From positions 62,001 to 126,000 of the forward strand of contig JANSYP010000003.1 of the NCBI GenBank assembly GCA_024742405.1: a stretch of 64,000 nucleotides of DNA, written 5' to 3'. Both the position numbers and the translations under genes were made by a program. Positions 35,284 through 45,222 of the stretch are shown here, piece after piece. This stretch comes from Paracoccaceae bacterium. GTDB taxonomy: Bacteria; Pseudomonadota; Alphaproteobacteria; Rhodobacterales; Rhodobacteraceae. Numbering within the stretch: position 1 is the first letter of the stretch; the number at the start of each line of letters is the position of its first letter. The notes below the pieces were generated by a model. The model was not told the DNA's origin. It searched no databases and saw only the letters and a program-made list of their open reading frames with translations.

Positions 35284-36905
35284 TGCAAGCGGACTACGTG
35301 ATCATCGGCTCGGGCTCTGCGGGGGCCGCGCTGGCCTACCGGTTGTCGGAGAGCGGCAAGCACAGCGTGCTGGTGCTGGAACATGGCGGCACGGACATCG
35401 GTCCGCTGATTCAGATGCCCGCCGCCCTGAGCTACCCGATGAACATGAAAGTGTACGATTGGGGCTTCCGAACCGAACCCGAGCCGCATCTGGGCGGACG
35501 GCGGCTGGCAACGCCGCGGGGCAAGGTGATCGGCGGCAGCTCCAGCATCAACGGCATGGTCTATGTCCGGGGCAATGCCAAGGATTTCGACTATTGGGAC
35601 GAGAGCGGCGCTGCCGGCTGGGGCTACGCGGACGTCCTGCCCTACTTCAAACGGATGGAGCACTGGCACGACGGAGGCCATGGCGGCGATCCGGCGTGGC
35701 GCGGCACTGACGGCCCCCTGCATGTCACCCGCGGCCCCCGTAAGAATCCGCTGTTCCATGCCTTTGTCGAGGCCGGGCGCCAGGCGGGTTATCCGCTGAC
35801 GGACGACTATAACGGGGAGCATCAGGAGGGTTTCGGCCCCATGGAGCAGACGGTCTGGAAGGGCCGGCGCTGGTCCGTGGCGAATGCCTATCTGAAGCCC
35901 GCGCTGAAACGCCCGAACTGCGATCTGCGGCGCTGCCTCGCCAGGCGGATCGTGATCGAAGATGGCCGCGCGGTCGGGGTGGAGATCCTGCGCGGCGACA
36001 GGATCGAGACCGTGCGGGCCAACCGCGAGGTGATTGTGGCGGCCTCCTCGATCAACTCACCCAAGATCCTGATGCATTCTGGCATCGGACCGGGAGAGCA
36101 TCTGCGCGGTTTCGGGATCGACGTGGTCGCGGACCGGCCCGGGGTCGGGCAGAACCTGCAGGATCACCTGGAGCTCTACATCCAGCAGGCGAGCACTCAG
36201 CCTATCACGCTCTACAAATACTGGAACCTCTGGGGCAAGGCGGCAATCGGCGCGCAATGGCTTTTCACCAAGACCGGCCTCGGGGCGTCGAACCAGTTCG
36301 AGTCCGCAGCCTTCCTTCGGTCGGGGCCGGAAGCGGACTACCCCGACATCCAGTATCATTTCCTGCCCATCGCGGTCCGCTATGACGGGCAGGCGGCGTC
36401 CGAGGGCCATGGGTTTCAGGCCCATGTCGGCCCGATGCGCTCGAAATCCCGCGGCCGGATCACCTTACAGGACGCCGACCCGGACGCGCCGCCGAAAATC
36501 GAATTCAACTACATGTCACATCCCGAGGATTGGGTGGATTTCCGGCATTGCATCCGCCTGACCCGCGAGATCTTTGCGCAAAAGGCTTTCGATCCCTATC
36601 GCGGCGATGAGATCCAACCCGGTGCGGATTACCAGACCGATGCCGAACTGGATGCGTTCATTGCAGAGCATGCGGAGAGCGCTTACCACCCCTGCGGCAC
36701 CTGCAGGATGGGAGCGGCAAGCGACCCGATGGCCGTGGTCGACCCCGAATGCCGGGTCATCGGCGTCGACGGTCTGCGCGTCGCCGACAGCTCCATCTTT
36801 CCGCGCGTGACGAACGGCAACCTGAACGCGCCCAGTATCATGACGGGGGAGAAAGCCTCCGATCACATTCTCGGCGGCGGCATGCTCCCTCGGTCGGATC
36901 TCTGA
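35283..36905 (+). CDS. betA: Choline dehydrogenase (GMC oxidoreductase)
   Basis: A 540-residue FAD enzyme of the glucose-methanol-choline family. The N-terminal dinucleotide motif is [40 protein letters not shown] is GMC signature 1, [20 protein letters not shown] is signature 2, and the active-site region includes [11 protein letters not shown] with the catalytic histidine. It oxidises choline to betaine aldehyde at the inner membrane. I use the ATG overlapping the betB stop. No betI repressor is adjacent, so control probably differs from the E. coli bet system. Confidence 0.92.
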   Translation: MQADYVIIGSGSAGAALAYRLSESGKHSVLVLEHGGTDIGPLIQMPAALSYPMNMKVYDWGFRTEPEPHLGGRRLATPRGKVIGGSSSINGMVYVRGNAKDFDYWDESGAAGWGYADVLPYFKRMEHWHDGGHGGDPAWRGTDGPLHVTRGPRKNPLFHAFVEAGRQAGYPLTDDYNGEHQEGFGPMEQTVWKGRRWSVANAYLKPALKRPNCDLRRCLARRIVIEDGRAVGVEILRGDRIETVRANREVIVAASSINSPKILMHSGIGPGEHLRGFGIDVVADRPGVGQNLQDHLELYIQQASTQPITLYKYWNLWGKAAIGAQWLFTKTGLGASNQFESAAFLRSGPEADYPDIQYHFLPIAVRYDGQAASEGHGFQAHVGPMRSKSRGRITLQDADPDAPPKIEFNYMSHPEDWVDFRHCIRLTREIFAQKAFDPYRGDEIQPGADYQTDAELDAFIAEHAESAYHPCGTCRMGAASDPMAVVDPECRVIGVDGLRVADSSIFPRVTNGNLNAPSIMTGEKASDHILGGGMLPRSDL

Positions 36906-37064
36906 CCCGGACACGGGAGCTTGGAGATCCTGGCATCCGGTACCGGTCCATGGGACCGAAAATCCCGCCATTCGTAGCGACGAACCCCTGGGCCTGTACG
37001 TGTTAGGTACCAGGCGCCTGACCGTGACGCCGCAAACCTGAGCACTCCACTCCGCCCTGGCCGT

Positions 37065-38165
37065 CTAGGGGCGCACCAGCCCACTCATGTCCACAGTGAC
37101 CTGCTGAGACAGGCTCTCCAGGCTGTCGAAGAGCAGTTGCAGCGCATAGCGCGGGTTGTGAACATATGCGGCGCTGTCCTTTGCCACGAACTGGTAGTTG
37201 TAGGCGGCCTGCAACAGGCGCGGAGTCCAGCTTTGATAGCGGTTGGGATAGGCAGCTTCGCCTTCTGTGACAGCGCCGTCCCCATCGCCGTCGATGAAGA
37301 AGTAGGGATAGGCGTTGGCGTAGATGATGGGTGTCCCTGCGACACTGGTCGCGTAGTCCCGAATGGCTGCGTAAAGCCTTTCGTGCAGCGTGGCGATGGG
37401 ATCGGCGATCCCTTCGGCCACATTCCCGTCGCCGTCATAGTCTTGAACCGACAGCCGGATGGCCGAGAAGTCTGCGGCATTCTGGTGGCATGCGACGCAA
37501 TTCTCCCGGGGCACGTCCAGGGAATGCGGCTGGTGACACTCCACGCAAGTGCCGAATCCGGGCACATGGGCGAACTGTCCCTGATAGCTCTTGCCGCCAT
37601 ACTCGTACCCGCCATGGACCGCCGACCCCATCAGCGTCGCCGCGGACGCGGAATAGTGAATGTTGATGAAACTCAGATCGCCCGAGACCGCGTCCTCGGC
37701 CAAATCACCGACAGCGGCCCGCACGGTATCGGCAGACGCACGGCCCTGATGGCAGACCGCGCATGTCGCCGAGGTTCCGAATCCGTCAACCGTGACACCC
37801 GACGGGAACGGCACCGCGGTCAAGGCCGTGGCCGCCGGGCCGTGGCACACGTCACATTCCACAACAGTACCCAGAGGAACCGGATGGTCGAGGATACCCG
37901 GAGTGCTCATAGGCCCTGCCATGTAATCGATTGCCCCGGTGCTGGAATGGCACACTGCGCAGCTTCCCGGGATCTCGCCGTCATCGTCCCAATGCGTGAA
38001 AGAACCGGAGGATCTGTCGGCATGGGGCGAGGCTAACCATGCAGCGGTGATCTGGTCCAAGGTAGGGCTCGCCCCCTCCTCCTGCGCCAGGGCGGGGCCG
38101 AAGAGTGACAAGACAGCCGCCAGTACGGCGACAAGGCCAAGATGTTGTCTGATTGAATGGGTCAT
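37065..38165 (-). CDS. Secreted penta-heme c-type cytochrome with EF-hand-like loops
   Basis: A 366-residue protein with a Sec signal (LVAVLAAVLSLFGPALAQ). It has five CxxCH heme sites: CAVCH at 69-73, CDVCH at 104-108, CAVCH at 135-139, CVECH at 207-211 and CVACH at 223-227. The C-terminal part has no heme motif but holds two Asp-rich calcium-type loops, DYDGDGNVAEG and DGDGDGAVTEGE. It resembles uncharacterised multiheme cytochromes of respiratory chains. It is divergent from the Na+-NQR operon with only about 190 bp between, suggesting joint regulation. A direct electron partner is not evident. Confidence 0.85.
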   Translation of the reverse strand: MTHSIRQHLGLVAVLAAVLSLFGPALAQEEGASPTLDQITAAWLASPHADRSSGSFTHWDDDGEIPGSCAVCHSSTGAIDYMAGPMSTPGILDHPVPLGTVVECDVCHGPAATALTAVPFPSGVTVDGFGTSATCAVCHQGRASADTVRAAVGDLAEDAVSGDLSFINIHYSASAATLMGSAVHGGYEYGGKSYQGQFAHVPGFGTCVECHQPHSLDVPRENCVACHQNAADFSAIRLSVQDYDGDGNVAEGIADPIATLHERLYAAIRDYATSVAGTPIIYANAYPYFFIDGDGDGAVTEGEAAYPNRYQSWTPRLLQAAYNYQFVAKDSAAYVHNPRYALQLLFDSLESLSQQVTVDMSGLVRP

Positions 38166-38357
38166 GCGCGCTCGCTCACTGTTAGGGATCCCGGCTGGCT
38201 GGGCTCGATTGTCCCCCGCTTCGGTTTGCCGATATTGCTGCACGTCAAAACTTTGCCCGACGGCGCTTGTATCCTTGAGTTGTGACGTCCCCATCCTGGC
38301 GCGAAAGCGCCGGGCCGAATTGAATGACGCTTGGGCAAGGATTTACGAGGCGCGTTG

Positions 38358-39623
38358 GTGGTACGATTCAGGATTTCGAAAGGGCTCAAACTGCCAGAAA
38401 AAGGCATTCCTCGACAAAGGGTTGATGAGCATCCGGCACCGCGCCGCGCCGCATTGGTCGGCGCCGATCTCTTCGGAATGCGCGCAGCTTTGGAGGTTTC
38501 CGTCGGAGATGTCGTCGCGGCAGGCGATATAGTTTTTCGCGACCGACGAAACCCGGAGATCACATTCGCAGCACCACTGTCCGGACAGGTTTCGGCGATC
38601 GAGTTCGGGCCGCGCCGCACGCTCTCGGCCTTGATCATCGATGGCGATGGCGTCCGGAGGGACGACCCCGTCGAGTCCCCCGCGGTCGCCCCAAGCAACC
38701 GCACGGATCTGCGCGAAAGGCTGTTGCAGCGCGGGCTCTGGAACGCTTTTCGAACACGCCCCTTCGGTATCATTCCCGCACCGGCGGCAAGGGCAGACGC
38801 CATTGTGGTGAACGCCGTGCCAAGCTCCGCGCTGGCCCCCGACCCGAGCGTGGTGATCGCTGTGCGACCCGAGGCGTTCCGGGACGGCCTTGCCAGTCTC
38901 ACACAGCTGGCTGATGGTCCGGTACATCTCTGCCGCGCGCCCGATGCGATTTTGTGCAACCCGCTGCCCGAGGGCGTCGAAGAAGCGGTTTTCAGCGGCA
39001 CGTCGGCCGTGGGGCTTGCGGGGACTCAGATTAGCCGGCTTTGCCCGGCTGGTCCCGGGCGGCAGGTCTGGAGCATCGGCTACCAGGACGTGATCGCCAT
39101 CGGTCACCTGTTGAGGACCGGCGCGTATCTGGCCGAACGGATCATGTCCGTCGTTGGCCCGCGTGCCGCGCGGCCAAGGTTGTTGCGATCCGTGATAGGC
39201 GCGGATTTGCACGCGATCGCGTCGGTGGAGGCAGGAACGGACCCCACTTCGTCCTGCACCGTGATATCGGGCGATAGCCTGACCGGGTGCGAGGCCCAGT
39301 TTCTTGGACGTTACGACGATCAGATGACTCTGGCAGACCCGGTCCGACCCGCTGACCGAACCAGAAAACTGCACACACGTCTCGTCCAGCGCAGCGCAAT
39401 CACACCAACGGTTCAGCTTGAACGGGCGATGGGGATTGACGTTCTCCCGGTGCCATTGATGCGGGCGCTCAGCGTTGGCGATGTGGATACGGCCGAACGG
39501 CTCGGCTGCCTTGAACTCATAGAGGAAGACGTCGCTGCACTCAGCCGGCTCTGTACCAGCGGCGCAGATTACGGCCGTCTTTTGCGCGAGGTTCTCGACC
39601 AGCTTGCGGTGGATGCCGCGTGA
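38358..39623 (+). CDS. nqrA: Na+-translocating NADH:quinone reductase subunit A
   Basis: A 421-residue peripheral subunit. I prefer the GTG giving VRFRISKGLKLPEKGIP because ACGAGG lies 7 bp before it; upstream TTG codons are possible. NqrA features are the opening ISKGLKLP, ALVGADLFGMRAALEVSVGD, PLSGQVSAIEFGPRRTLSALII and the mid-region VWSIGYQDVIAIGHLLRTGAY. It is the quinone-side cytoplasmic subunit of the Na+ pump that couples NADH oxidation to Na+ export. First gene of a complete nqrABCDEF operon and somewhat shorter than the usual ~445 residues. Confidence 0.9.
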   Translation: MVRFRISKGLKLPEKGIPRQRVDEHPAPRRAALVGADLFGMRAALEVSVGDVVAAGDIVFRDRRNPEITFAAPLSGQVSAIEFGPRRTLSALIIDGDGVRRDDPVESPAVAPSNRTDLRERLLQRGLWNAFRTRPFGIIPAPAARADAIVVNAVPSSALAPDPSVVIAVRPEAFRDGLASLTQLADGPVHLCRAPDAILCNPLPEGVEEAVFSGTSAVGLAGTQISRLCPAGPGRQVWSIGYQDVIAIGHLLRTGAYLAERIMSVVGPRAARPRLLRSVIGADLHAIASVEAGTDPTSSCTVISGDSLTGCEAQFLGRYDDQMTLADPVRPADRTRKLHTRLVQRSAITPTVQLERAMGIDVLPVPLMRALSVGDVDTAERLGCLELIEEDVAALSRLCTSGADYGRLLREVLDQLAVDAA

Positions 39624-40408
39624 CCCGGCCGCATGTGCTTGTGGGCCACTGGGGTGTGACCGGCGTGACCGCGGCGCAAGGTTTGGCGCTTCTGGCACCG
39701 GTAGGTGTGGCCCTGCTCCAAGGTGGCGCCCTCAAGGCGATGATGCTGATCGCGGCCGTGGTCGTGGTTCTGATCTGGGAGCTTCTGTTCGCGCTTTTGC
39801 GCAACCGCCGGGTCAGTTTTCACGGTCTGACCGTCGCCGTGATCGTCGCTGTGTTGTCGCCGGCTCTCCTTCCGCTCTGGCAACTCGCCATCGCCCTCTC
39901 GCTGGGCCTTGTGCTGGGAGAGCTGGTCTTTGGCGGGCGGGGGTTTGGGTTCGTCGCCCCGGCGACGGTAACACTGTCCGTTCTGGTGGTGTCGTTTCCT
40001 CAGGCCGGTCTGGCACCGGTCAGCGCCCAGATCGCTCTGGCGACAGTACCAGGGGCTCTCTTTCTGCTCTATTTGGGACTGATGTCCTGGCGTGTTGTCG
40101 TCGGTGTGATGCTGGCGTTGCTGGCTCTGCAAGGCCTATCGCTCGACCCGATCGCGGTCGCTACAGCGTTGAGTTTCGGCCTGGTCTTTCTCGCCTGTGA
40201 CCCTGTTGCCGCCGCGAGCACCAATCCGGGCCGGTGGCTCTATGGCGCGCTGACGGGTCTTTTGATCGCGCTCTTTTCAGCGGGCAACGGCGCGATCACG
40301 ACCGAAGCCCTGGTCTTCGCCGCACTCCTGTCGAGCATCTTTGCACCCTTGATCGACCACCTCGTCGTTCTTGCAGACGCCGCGCGCAGGAGGCGCCGGT
40401 TTGGCTGA
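39620..40408 (+). CDS. nqrB: Na+-NQR subunit B, short variant without the FMN-binding SGAT motif
   Basis: A 262-residue membrane protein, GTG start overlapping the nqrA stop. The conserved NqrB/RnfD block FLACDPVAAASTNPGRWLYG and the ending IFAPLIDHLVV are clear. Standard NqrB is ~410 residues and carries covalent FMN on the threonine of an SGAT motif. Here the corresponding stretch reads VVSFPQAGLAPVSAQIALA and no SGAT occurs anywhere. The N-terminal soluble region is also missing. Either this lineage dispenses with that flavin, or the site is altered. Everything else in the operon looks standard. Confidence 0.85.
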   Translation: MTRPHVLVGHWGVTGVTAAQGLALLAPVGVALLQGGALKAMMLIAAVVVVLIWELLFALLRNRRVSFHGLTVAVIVAVLSPALLPLWQLAIALSLGLVLGELVFGGRGFGFVAPATVTLSVLVVSFPQAGLAPVSAQIALATVPGALFLLYLGLMSWRVVVGVMLALLALQGLSLDPIAVATALSFGLVFLACDPVAAASTNPGRWLYGALTGLLIALFSAGNGAITTEALVFAALLSSIFAPLIDHLVVLADAARRRRRFG

Positions 40409-41201
40409 TCCGCTCTCCCTCTGGCGCGGTTTCCTGGCCCGCCCGAACGATGACCGGCTCAAGGTCTTCGGCATGGCGATGATGGTTTCACTGGTCTGCG
40501 CGGTGACCCTGTCGACCACATCGGTCCTGCTGCGGCCCTATCAGGAGGCCCATCTCGAGGCCGAACGACGCGCGCAGATGGAAGCGATGCTCGACCGGCT
40601 TCCGGGGCTGCGCGATCTCATGGAAGAGGCCGGAGTCGACGGCTTGACGACGCGACTTGTCGATCTTGAAACGGGAGTCTTTCTGCTCGACATGGACCCT
40701 GCTGAGTTCGATGCGCGTGCGGCGGCCACCGACCCGGAGCTGAGCGCCGCGATCCCCGCCGAGGTGGACATCGCGGGCCTGCGGACACGGGCGCGTATCG
40801 CCCCTGTCCATTTTCTGGAACGGGACGGCGCGCTGCATTTGATCGTCCTGCCGGTCAGCGGCGCCGGCTATCAGTCCACGATTCACGCGATGCTGGCTCT
40901 GGAGGCGGATCTCAGGACAATCGCCGCGCTGACCATTCTCGAGCAAGGCGAGACACCCGGACTTGGCAGCCGGATCGAAGACCCGGCTTGGCAGGCGCTC
41001 TGGCCCGGCAAGCAGATCACGGACGAGTCCGGCCAAATCGCCATTGCCGTGGTCCGCGGGCCGGGAACGGGTCCTTATGAGGTCGACGGGATCACCGGCG
41101 CGACCCAAACGGCAACGGGCGTCGGCAATATGCTGCGCTATTGGCTCGGGGATCACGGCTTTGGCCCGTTCCTCGACCGACTCCGGCAAGGGGGACTCTG
41201 A
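40401..41201 (+). CDS. nqrC: Na+-NQR subunit C
   Basis: A 266-residue subunit with one N-terminal membrane helix ([22 protein letters not shown]) and a periplasmic FMN domain. The covalent flavin site is the final threonine of [13 protein letters not shown], a TGAT version of the usual SGAT. I place the start at a TTG because AGGAGG lies 8 bp upstream and the gene then overlaps nqrB by only 8 bp. The domain order and [16 protein letters not shown] block are standard. It passes electrons between other flavins in the pump. Confidence 0.9.
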   Translation: MADPLSLWRGFLARPNDDRLKVFGMAMMVSLVCAVTLSTTSVLLRPYQEAHLEAERRAQMEAMLDRLPGLRDLMEEAGVDGLTTRLVDLETGVFLLDMDPAEFDARAAATDPELSAAIPAEVDIAGLRTRARIAPVHFLERDGALHLIVLPVSGAGYQSTIHAMLALEADLRTIAALTILEQGETPGLGSRIEDPAWQALWPGKQITDESGQIAIAVVRGPGTGPYEVDGITGATQTATGVGNMLRYWLGDHGFGPFLDRLRQGGL

Positions 41202-41202
41202 C

Positions 41203-41856
41203 ATGCTATCGCGATTGCGCACCGTCACCGGCCCGATCATCGCCAACAATCCGATCACGCTCCAGATCCTCGGGATCTGTTCGGCGCTCGCCGTCACGAC
41301 GTCGCTGTCGACTGCGCTGACCATGTCGGCGGCACTGACGGTGGTTCTGTGCCTGTCTTCGGGGATCATCAGCCTGATCCGCCATCACATCCCTCCAGTC
41401 ATCCGCCTGATCGTGCAGATCATCATCATTGCGTCGCTGGTCATCGTGATCGACGAGTTCCTGCGGGCCTTCGCCTTCGAGATCAGCCGCCAGCTGTCGA
41501 TCTTTGTCGGGTTGATCGTGACCAACTGCCTGGTTCTTGGCCGCGCCGAATCCTTCGCGATGCACAACCCGCCCCTGCCGGCCGTCCTCGACGGGCTCGG
41601 CAACGGGCTCGGCTACAGCGCGGTGCTGATCCTCGTGGGCACCATCCGCGAACTGTTGGGCGCGGGCACGCTGCTCGGGTATCCCATGCTTCCGCTCGCC
41701 GCGGAGGGCGGTTGGTTCGAACCGCTCGGCTTGATGCAGCTCGCCCCGAGTGCGTTCTTCATCATCGGGTTTCTGATCTGGGCGATCCGAACCCGCTGGG
41801 CGGCGCAAGTTGAGCCGCCCAAATTCGCGCTCAAAACACGACGGGCGGTGCGATGA
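41203..41856 (+). CDS. nqrD: Na+-NQR subunit D
   Basis: A 217-residue, six-helix membrane subunit. [21 protein letters not shown] at the N-terminus and [22 protein letters not shown] in the middle are diagnostic of NqrD/RnfE. The cysteine in [10 protein letters not shown] contributes to the Fe centre shared with NqrE between the two membrane halves (family knowledge). Start ATG 1 bp after the nqrC stop; it overlaps nqrE by ATGA. The Lys/Arg-rich tail is ordinary. Confidence 0.94.
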   Translation: MLSRLRTVTGPIIANNPITLQILGICSALAVTTSLSTALTMSAALTVVLCLSSGIISLIRHHIPPVIRLIVQIIIIASLVIVIDEFLRAFAFEISRQLSIFVGLIVTNCLVLGRAESFAMHNPPLPAVLDGLGNGLGYSAVLILVGTIRELLGAGTLLGYPMLPLAAEGGWFEPLGLMQLAPSAFFIIGFLIWAIRTRWAAQVEPPKFALKTRRAVR

Positions 41857-42452
41857 CGGAGATTCTCGTCACGTCGATCTTTCAACAGAACCTCGCACTC
41901 TCGTTCTTTCTGGGGATCTGCACGTTCCTTGCCGTGTCCGAGAGGTTCGAGACCGCAGTAGGCCTCGGACTGGCTCTGATCGTGGTACAGACGATCACGG
42001 TGCCGGCGAACAACCTGATCCTCAACGGTCTGCTCGTCGAAGGTGCCTGGGCTTGGCTGGGCCTGCCGGACGTCAACCTGACCTTCGTGAGCCTGATCGC
42101 CTTCATCGGCGTGATCGCCGCGATGGTGCAGATCCTGGAGATGACGCTCGACCGGTTCGCACCCGCACTCTATCGCGCTCTTGGGATCTTCCTGCCGCTG
42201 ATCACGGTGAACTGCGCGGTTCTGGGCGGAAGCCTCTTCATGGTCGAACGCCAGTACAGTTTCAGCGAGTCCGTCGTCTACGGCTTCGGCGGCGGTGTCG
42301 GCTGGGCGCTGGCCATCGTCAGCTTTGCCGCGATCCGCGAGCGGCTGAAATACAGCGATATCCCTGAAGGCCTTCAGGGCCTCGGCAGCGCATTTCTGGT
42401 CACCGGGCTTATTTCGCTGGGCTTCTCCGCCTTTGCGAGGCTGGAGCCATGA
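41853..42452 (+). CDS. nqrE: Na+-NQR subunit E
   Basis: A 199-residue, six-helix subunit, partner of NqrD. The first helix contains [21 protein letters not shown], and the centre has [20 protein letters not shown], with the conserved cysteine of the membrane-embedded iron site. [22 protein letters not shown] completes the family pattern. It overlaps nqrD and nqrF by 4 bp each, as expected for stoichiometric assembly. Together with NqrD it forms the inverted repeat structure thought to carry the Na+/electron path. Confidence 0.94.
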   Translation: MTEILVTSIFQQNLALSFFLGICTFLAVSERFETAVGLGLALIVVQTITVPANNLILNGLLVEGAWAWLGLPDVNLTFVSLIAFIGVIAAMVQILEMTLDRFAPALYRALGIFLPLITVNCAVLGGSLFMVERQYSFSESVVYGFGGGVGWALAIVSFAAIRERLKYSDIPEGLQGLGSAFLVTGLISLGFSAFARLEP

Positions 42453-43669
42453 CTGACATCGTTTTCGGCAGCGCCGTCATCATCGCGCTCGTTCTTGTCC
42501 TCAGCGCCGTGGTGGTGGCGGCGCGCACGTTCCTGATGCCGGCCAATCCCGCGATGCTGACCCTCAATGGATCCACAAAGATCGCGACGGTGACCGGGCA
42601 GAAACTGCTCTCGGCGCTGACCGACAATGGCGTTCTGATCCCCTCGGCCTGTGCCGGCGCCGGAACCTGCGGGTTGTGCCGCGTCACAATCCCCGCGGGC
42701 GGCCCCAAGGCCCTGCCCGTCGAGGCCGCAAAACTCACAAGGGCCGAATTGAAAGAAGGGTTGCATCTGGCCTGTCAGGTCGTGCTGCGCGGCGACATGG
42801 CCGTTGAGGTGCCCGAGGATCTGCTTGGGGCCGAGCGCTACGAGGCGACGGTTCTGTCCTCACGCGCGCTCACGCCGCTCATTCGCGAGATCGTTCTGCA
42901 ACTCCCCGACGGTGTCCGCCCGGACGTCTTCGCCGGCTGCTTTGTCGAGATTGCCGCCCCGCCTTTCCGGCTCAGTTACCGCGATCTCGATGTGCCCGCC
43001 CGGTATACCGAACAGTGGGCGTCGCTGCGCCGTCTGCATGTCCAAAGCCCCGCCGAAGTGAGCCGCGTCTACTCTGTGTCCAACAGGCCCGAGGACACGG
43101 CCGCCGGGCGTCTCGTTTTCAACATCCGGCTGGCGTTGCCGCCGCCCTCGGTCGCCGATGCGCCGCCAGGCATTGTCTCCTCCTGGCTCTTTTCCTTGAC
43201 CGAGGGCGATCTTGTCTCGGTCGCGGGGCCCTTCGGCACGTTTCGTGCGCAGGATACGGAGCGCGAGATGGTTCTCATCGGTGGCGGGGTGGGTATGGCG
43301 CCGCTCAGGGCGATGATCTTCGAGCAGCTCGAACAGCGCGGATCAACCCGAAAGATGAGCTTCTGGTATGGGGCGCGCAGCGAGATCGAGCTGTTCTACG
43401 CGGCGGAGTTCGATGCGCTGGCCGCGGAACACGCGAATTTCAACTGGACGGTCGCGTTGTCAGACCCACAGCCCACCGACACCCGCGGCGCGCCGACAGG
43501 GTTCGTGCACAGCGTCGCGCTCACCCATTATCTGCGCGACCATCCAGCGCCCGAGACCTGCGAATACTACCTCTGCGGGCCGCCGCTGATGATCCGCGCG
43601 GTCTTTGCCATGCTCGACGATCTCGGCGTCGAACGCGACAGCATCTTCAATGATGATTTCGGAGTATAG
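42449..43669 (+). CDS. nqrF: Na+-NQR subunit F, NADH-oxidising flavoprotein
   Basis: A 406-residue entry subunit. An N-terminal membrane helix is followed by a 2Fe-2S ferredoxin domain with [10 protein letters not shown] and the later LACQV cysteine. The ferredoxin-reductase domain contains [11 protein letters not shown] (FAD) and [17 protein letters not shown] (NADH), and ends [14 protein letters not shown]. It takes electrons from NADH via FAD to the iron-sulfur cluster and on to the pump. Completes the operon; a CBS-domain gene follows 3 bp later. Confidence 0.95.
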   Translation: MTDIVFGSAVIIALVLVLSAVVVAARTFLMPANPAMLTLNGSTKIATVTGQKLLSALTDNGVLIPSACAGAGTCGLCRVTIPAGGPKALPVEAAKLTRAELKEGLHLACQVVLRGDMAVEVPEDLLGAERYEATVLSSRALTPLIREIVLQLPDGVRPDVFAGCFVEIAAPPFRLSYRDLDVPARYTEQWASLRRLHVQSPAEVSRVYSVSNRPEDTAAGRLVFNIRLALPPPSVADAPPGIVSSWLFSLTEGDLVSVAGPFGTFRAQDTEREMVLIGGGVGMAPLRAMIFEQLEQRGSTRKMSFWYGARSEIELFYAAEFDALAAEHANFNWTVALSDPQPTDTRGAPTGFVHSVALTHYLRDHPAPETCEYYLCGPPLMIRAVFAMLDDLGVERDSIFNDDFGV

Positions 43670-43672
43670 GCC

Positions 43673-44071
43673 ATGCCCGCCGTGCCGCTCGTCTCAGACT
43701 ATATGGCCCGCGATCTGATCAGCCTTTCGCCGGAAATGGAGATCAATCACGCGATGAACGTCCTTCTGGACAACCACATTTCCGGGGCTCCGGTGGTCGA
43801 TGCGACGGGGACGCTCGTCGGGGTCCTGTCCAAGAAGGACTGCCTGAAAGCCGCGCTGGATGCGAGCTATTACCGGGACTGGGGCCGGACCGTCGCGAGA
43901 TACATGTCGACGGATGTGCAGACCATTCCGGCCGGTATGGACATCGTCACGGCAACCGAAGCGTTCGTCAGCAGCGCGTTCCGCCGATTTCCGGTGATGG
44001 AGAACGGGCGCCTTGTTGGCCAGGTCAGCCGCGCAGACGCTCTGCGGGCAATGCGCGACAACTGGAAGTAG
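43673..44071 (+). CDS. CBS-domain pair protein
   Basis: A 132-residue protein made of two CBS repeats (SPEMEINHAMNVLLDNHISGAPVVD then IPAGMDIVTATEAFVSSAFRRFPVME). Such Bateman modules bind adenine nucleotides and sense energy state. Being the last cistron of the nqr operon, 3 bp after nqrF, it may tune the Na+ pump or its expression to ATP/AMP or NAD level; this is inference. No effector domain is attached. GGAGTATAGGCC provides the ribosome site. Confidence 0.85.
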   Translation: MPAVPLVSDYMARDLISLSPEMEINHAMNVLLDNHISGAPVVDATGTLVGVLSKKDCLKAALDASYYRDWGRTVARYMSTDVQTIPAGMDIVTATEAFVSSAFRRFPVMENGRLVGQVSRADALRAMRDNWK

Positions 44072-44199
44072 CCAATGCCGGTTTTGACGCCAGGGAGTCC
44101 AGCTCGACAGCAGGAATACGCAGGCGCCCCTGGGTCGTTGCCAAAGGCGTTCTGAGTCCCTCCAACGCGCCGGGTCAGAAGATCCGTGCCGTGGCGAAC

Positions 44200-45222
44200 T
44201 CAAGCCTGGGTCACATCGTCCAACTCGAGGGCGATCGGGCTGACGAACCCGTCCGGTTTCACCGTCACGACCGAACACTGAACGTTGTTCAGGATATCCT
44301 CGGCCGTATTGCCGATGATCACGCCGTGCAACCCGGTGCGCGCGACCGTTCCCATAACGATGACCTCGGCGCCCAGAAACCCTGCCTGATCCGCAATCAC
44401 GGCGCGCGGGGCGCCACGGATAAGACGAGGCTCAAGCTTTGGGCCCTCGACATCGCGCGAGCGCTCAAGAAGCGGGGCAACGAGATCGTTCAGCGCCGCG
44501 CGCCGCGCGTCCTCCACCTCGTCGACATACCGTTGCGCGGCCAGGCTGGCATCCGCACCGGAAGAGAATGTCCAGACCAGTCCTTCTCCCATCGCCTCCC
44601 AGGCGTGCAGCACATGCACCAAGGCACCCGGCCCGGATGCAAGACGTCGGGCGATCTCGATCACCCGACGGTTCAGAACGCCCAACGTCTCGGGTTCGGC
44701 CGCGTCCCACTCATCGACATCCACCGCTGCAATGACGGTCCGCGGTGCAGGGCTGTCGGCCGCCAGATGCAGCCAGACCGGACAGGGGCACTTGCGCATC
44801 AGATGATGATCGGTGCTGGCAAAGAGAAACCCTGCGACGCCCGAGAGCGGCTCCGCCGTCTTGACCACGACATCAACGTCCTCCCGCAGCGTATGCTGGA
44901 CGATTTCGATGAAAGGCTTGCCGCGTGCCACCACAAGGTTCGCGTCCGACCGGGGCAGCACGCTTGCGACTGCATCCGCCATCTGATCGTGTCGGTCCGC
45001 GACAAGTCGGGCAAGCAAGTCATCGGGTGTCGTGGCCATAACACGGGCCAGAATGTGCAGATCGTTGGGCGGCTCGACACAGGACAGAACCGTCAGATGC
45101 GCACCGTGACGGTCCGCCAGATCCGCGGCGGCACGCAGGGTGGCGGCGTCCGCCTTGCGATCCCAGATGGCAACCACATTGCGAAATGGCCTGAGTTCTG
45201 TGGGAACCGGTGGGTTTGTCAT
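44200..45222 (-). CDS. Tandem universal stress protein (UspE-like)
   Basis: A 340-residue protein with two USP domains. The second ends GTVARTGLHGVIIGNTAEDI...VQCSVVTVKPDGF, close to UspE of enterobacteria. The first half has VVAIWDRKADAATLRAAADLA. USP domains bind ATP or respond to starvation and redox stress. It overlaps the upstream Kef-type antiporter gene by 4 bp (GAGCTCAATT region), so the two are co-translated. Paired USP-transporter genes often mean that the USP regulates the carrier (inference). Confidence 0.88.
   Translation of the reverse strand: MTNPPVPTELRPFRNVVAIWDRKADAATLRAAADLADRHGAHLTVLSCVEPPNDLHILARVMATTPDDLLARLVADRHDQMADAVASVLPRSDANLVVARGKPFIEIVQHTLREDVDVVVKTAEPLSGVAGFLFASTDHHLMRKCPCPVWLHLAADSPAPRTVIAAVDVDEWDAAEPETLGVLNRRVIEIARRLASGPGALVHVLHAWEAMGEGLVWTFSSGADASLAAQRYVDEVEDARRAALNDLVAPLLERSRDVEGPKLEPRLIRGAPRAVIADQAGFLGAEVIVMGTVARTGLHGVIIGNTAEDILNNVQCSVVTVKPDGFVSPIALELDDVTQA

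Noticed and set aside
44072-44199. A possible terminator between the CBS gene and the convergent stress-protein gene
   Set aside because: The CCAGGG/CCCTGG arms are separated by a long loop and lack a T tract; not convincing.
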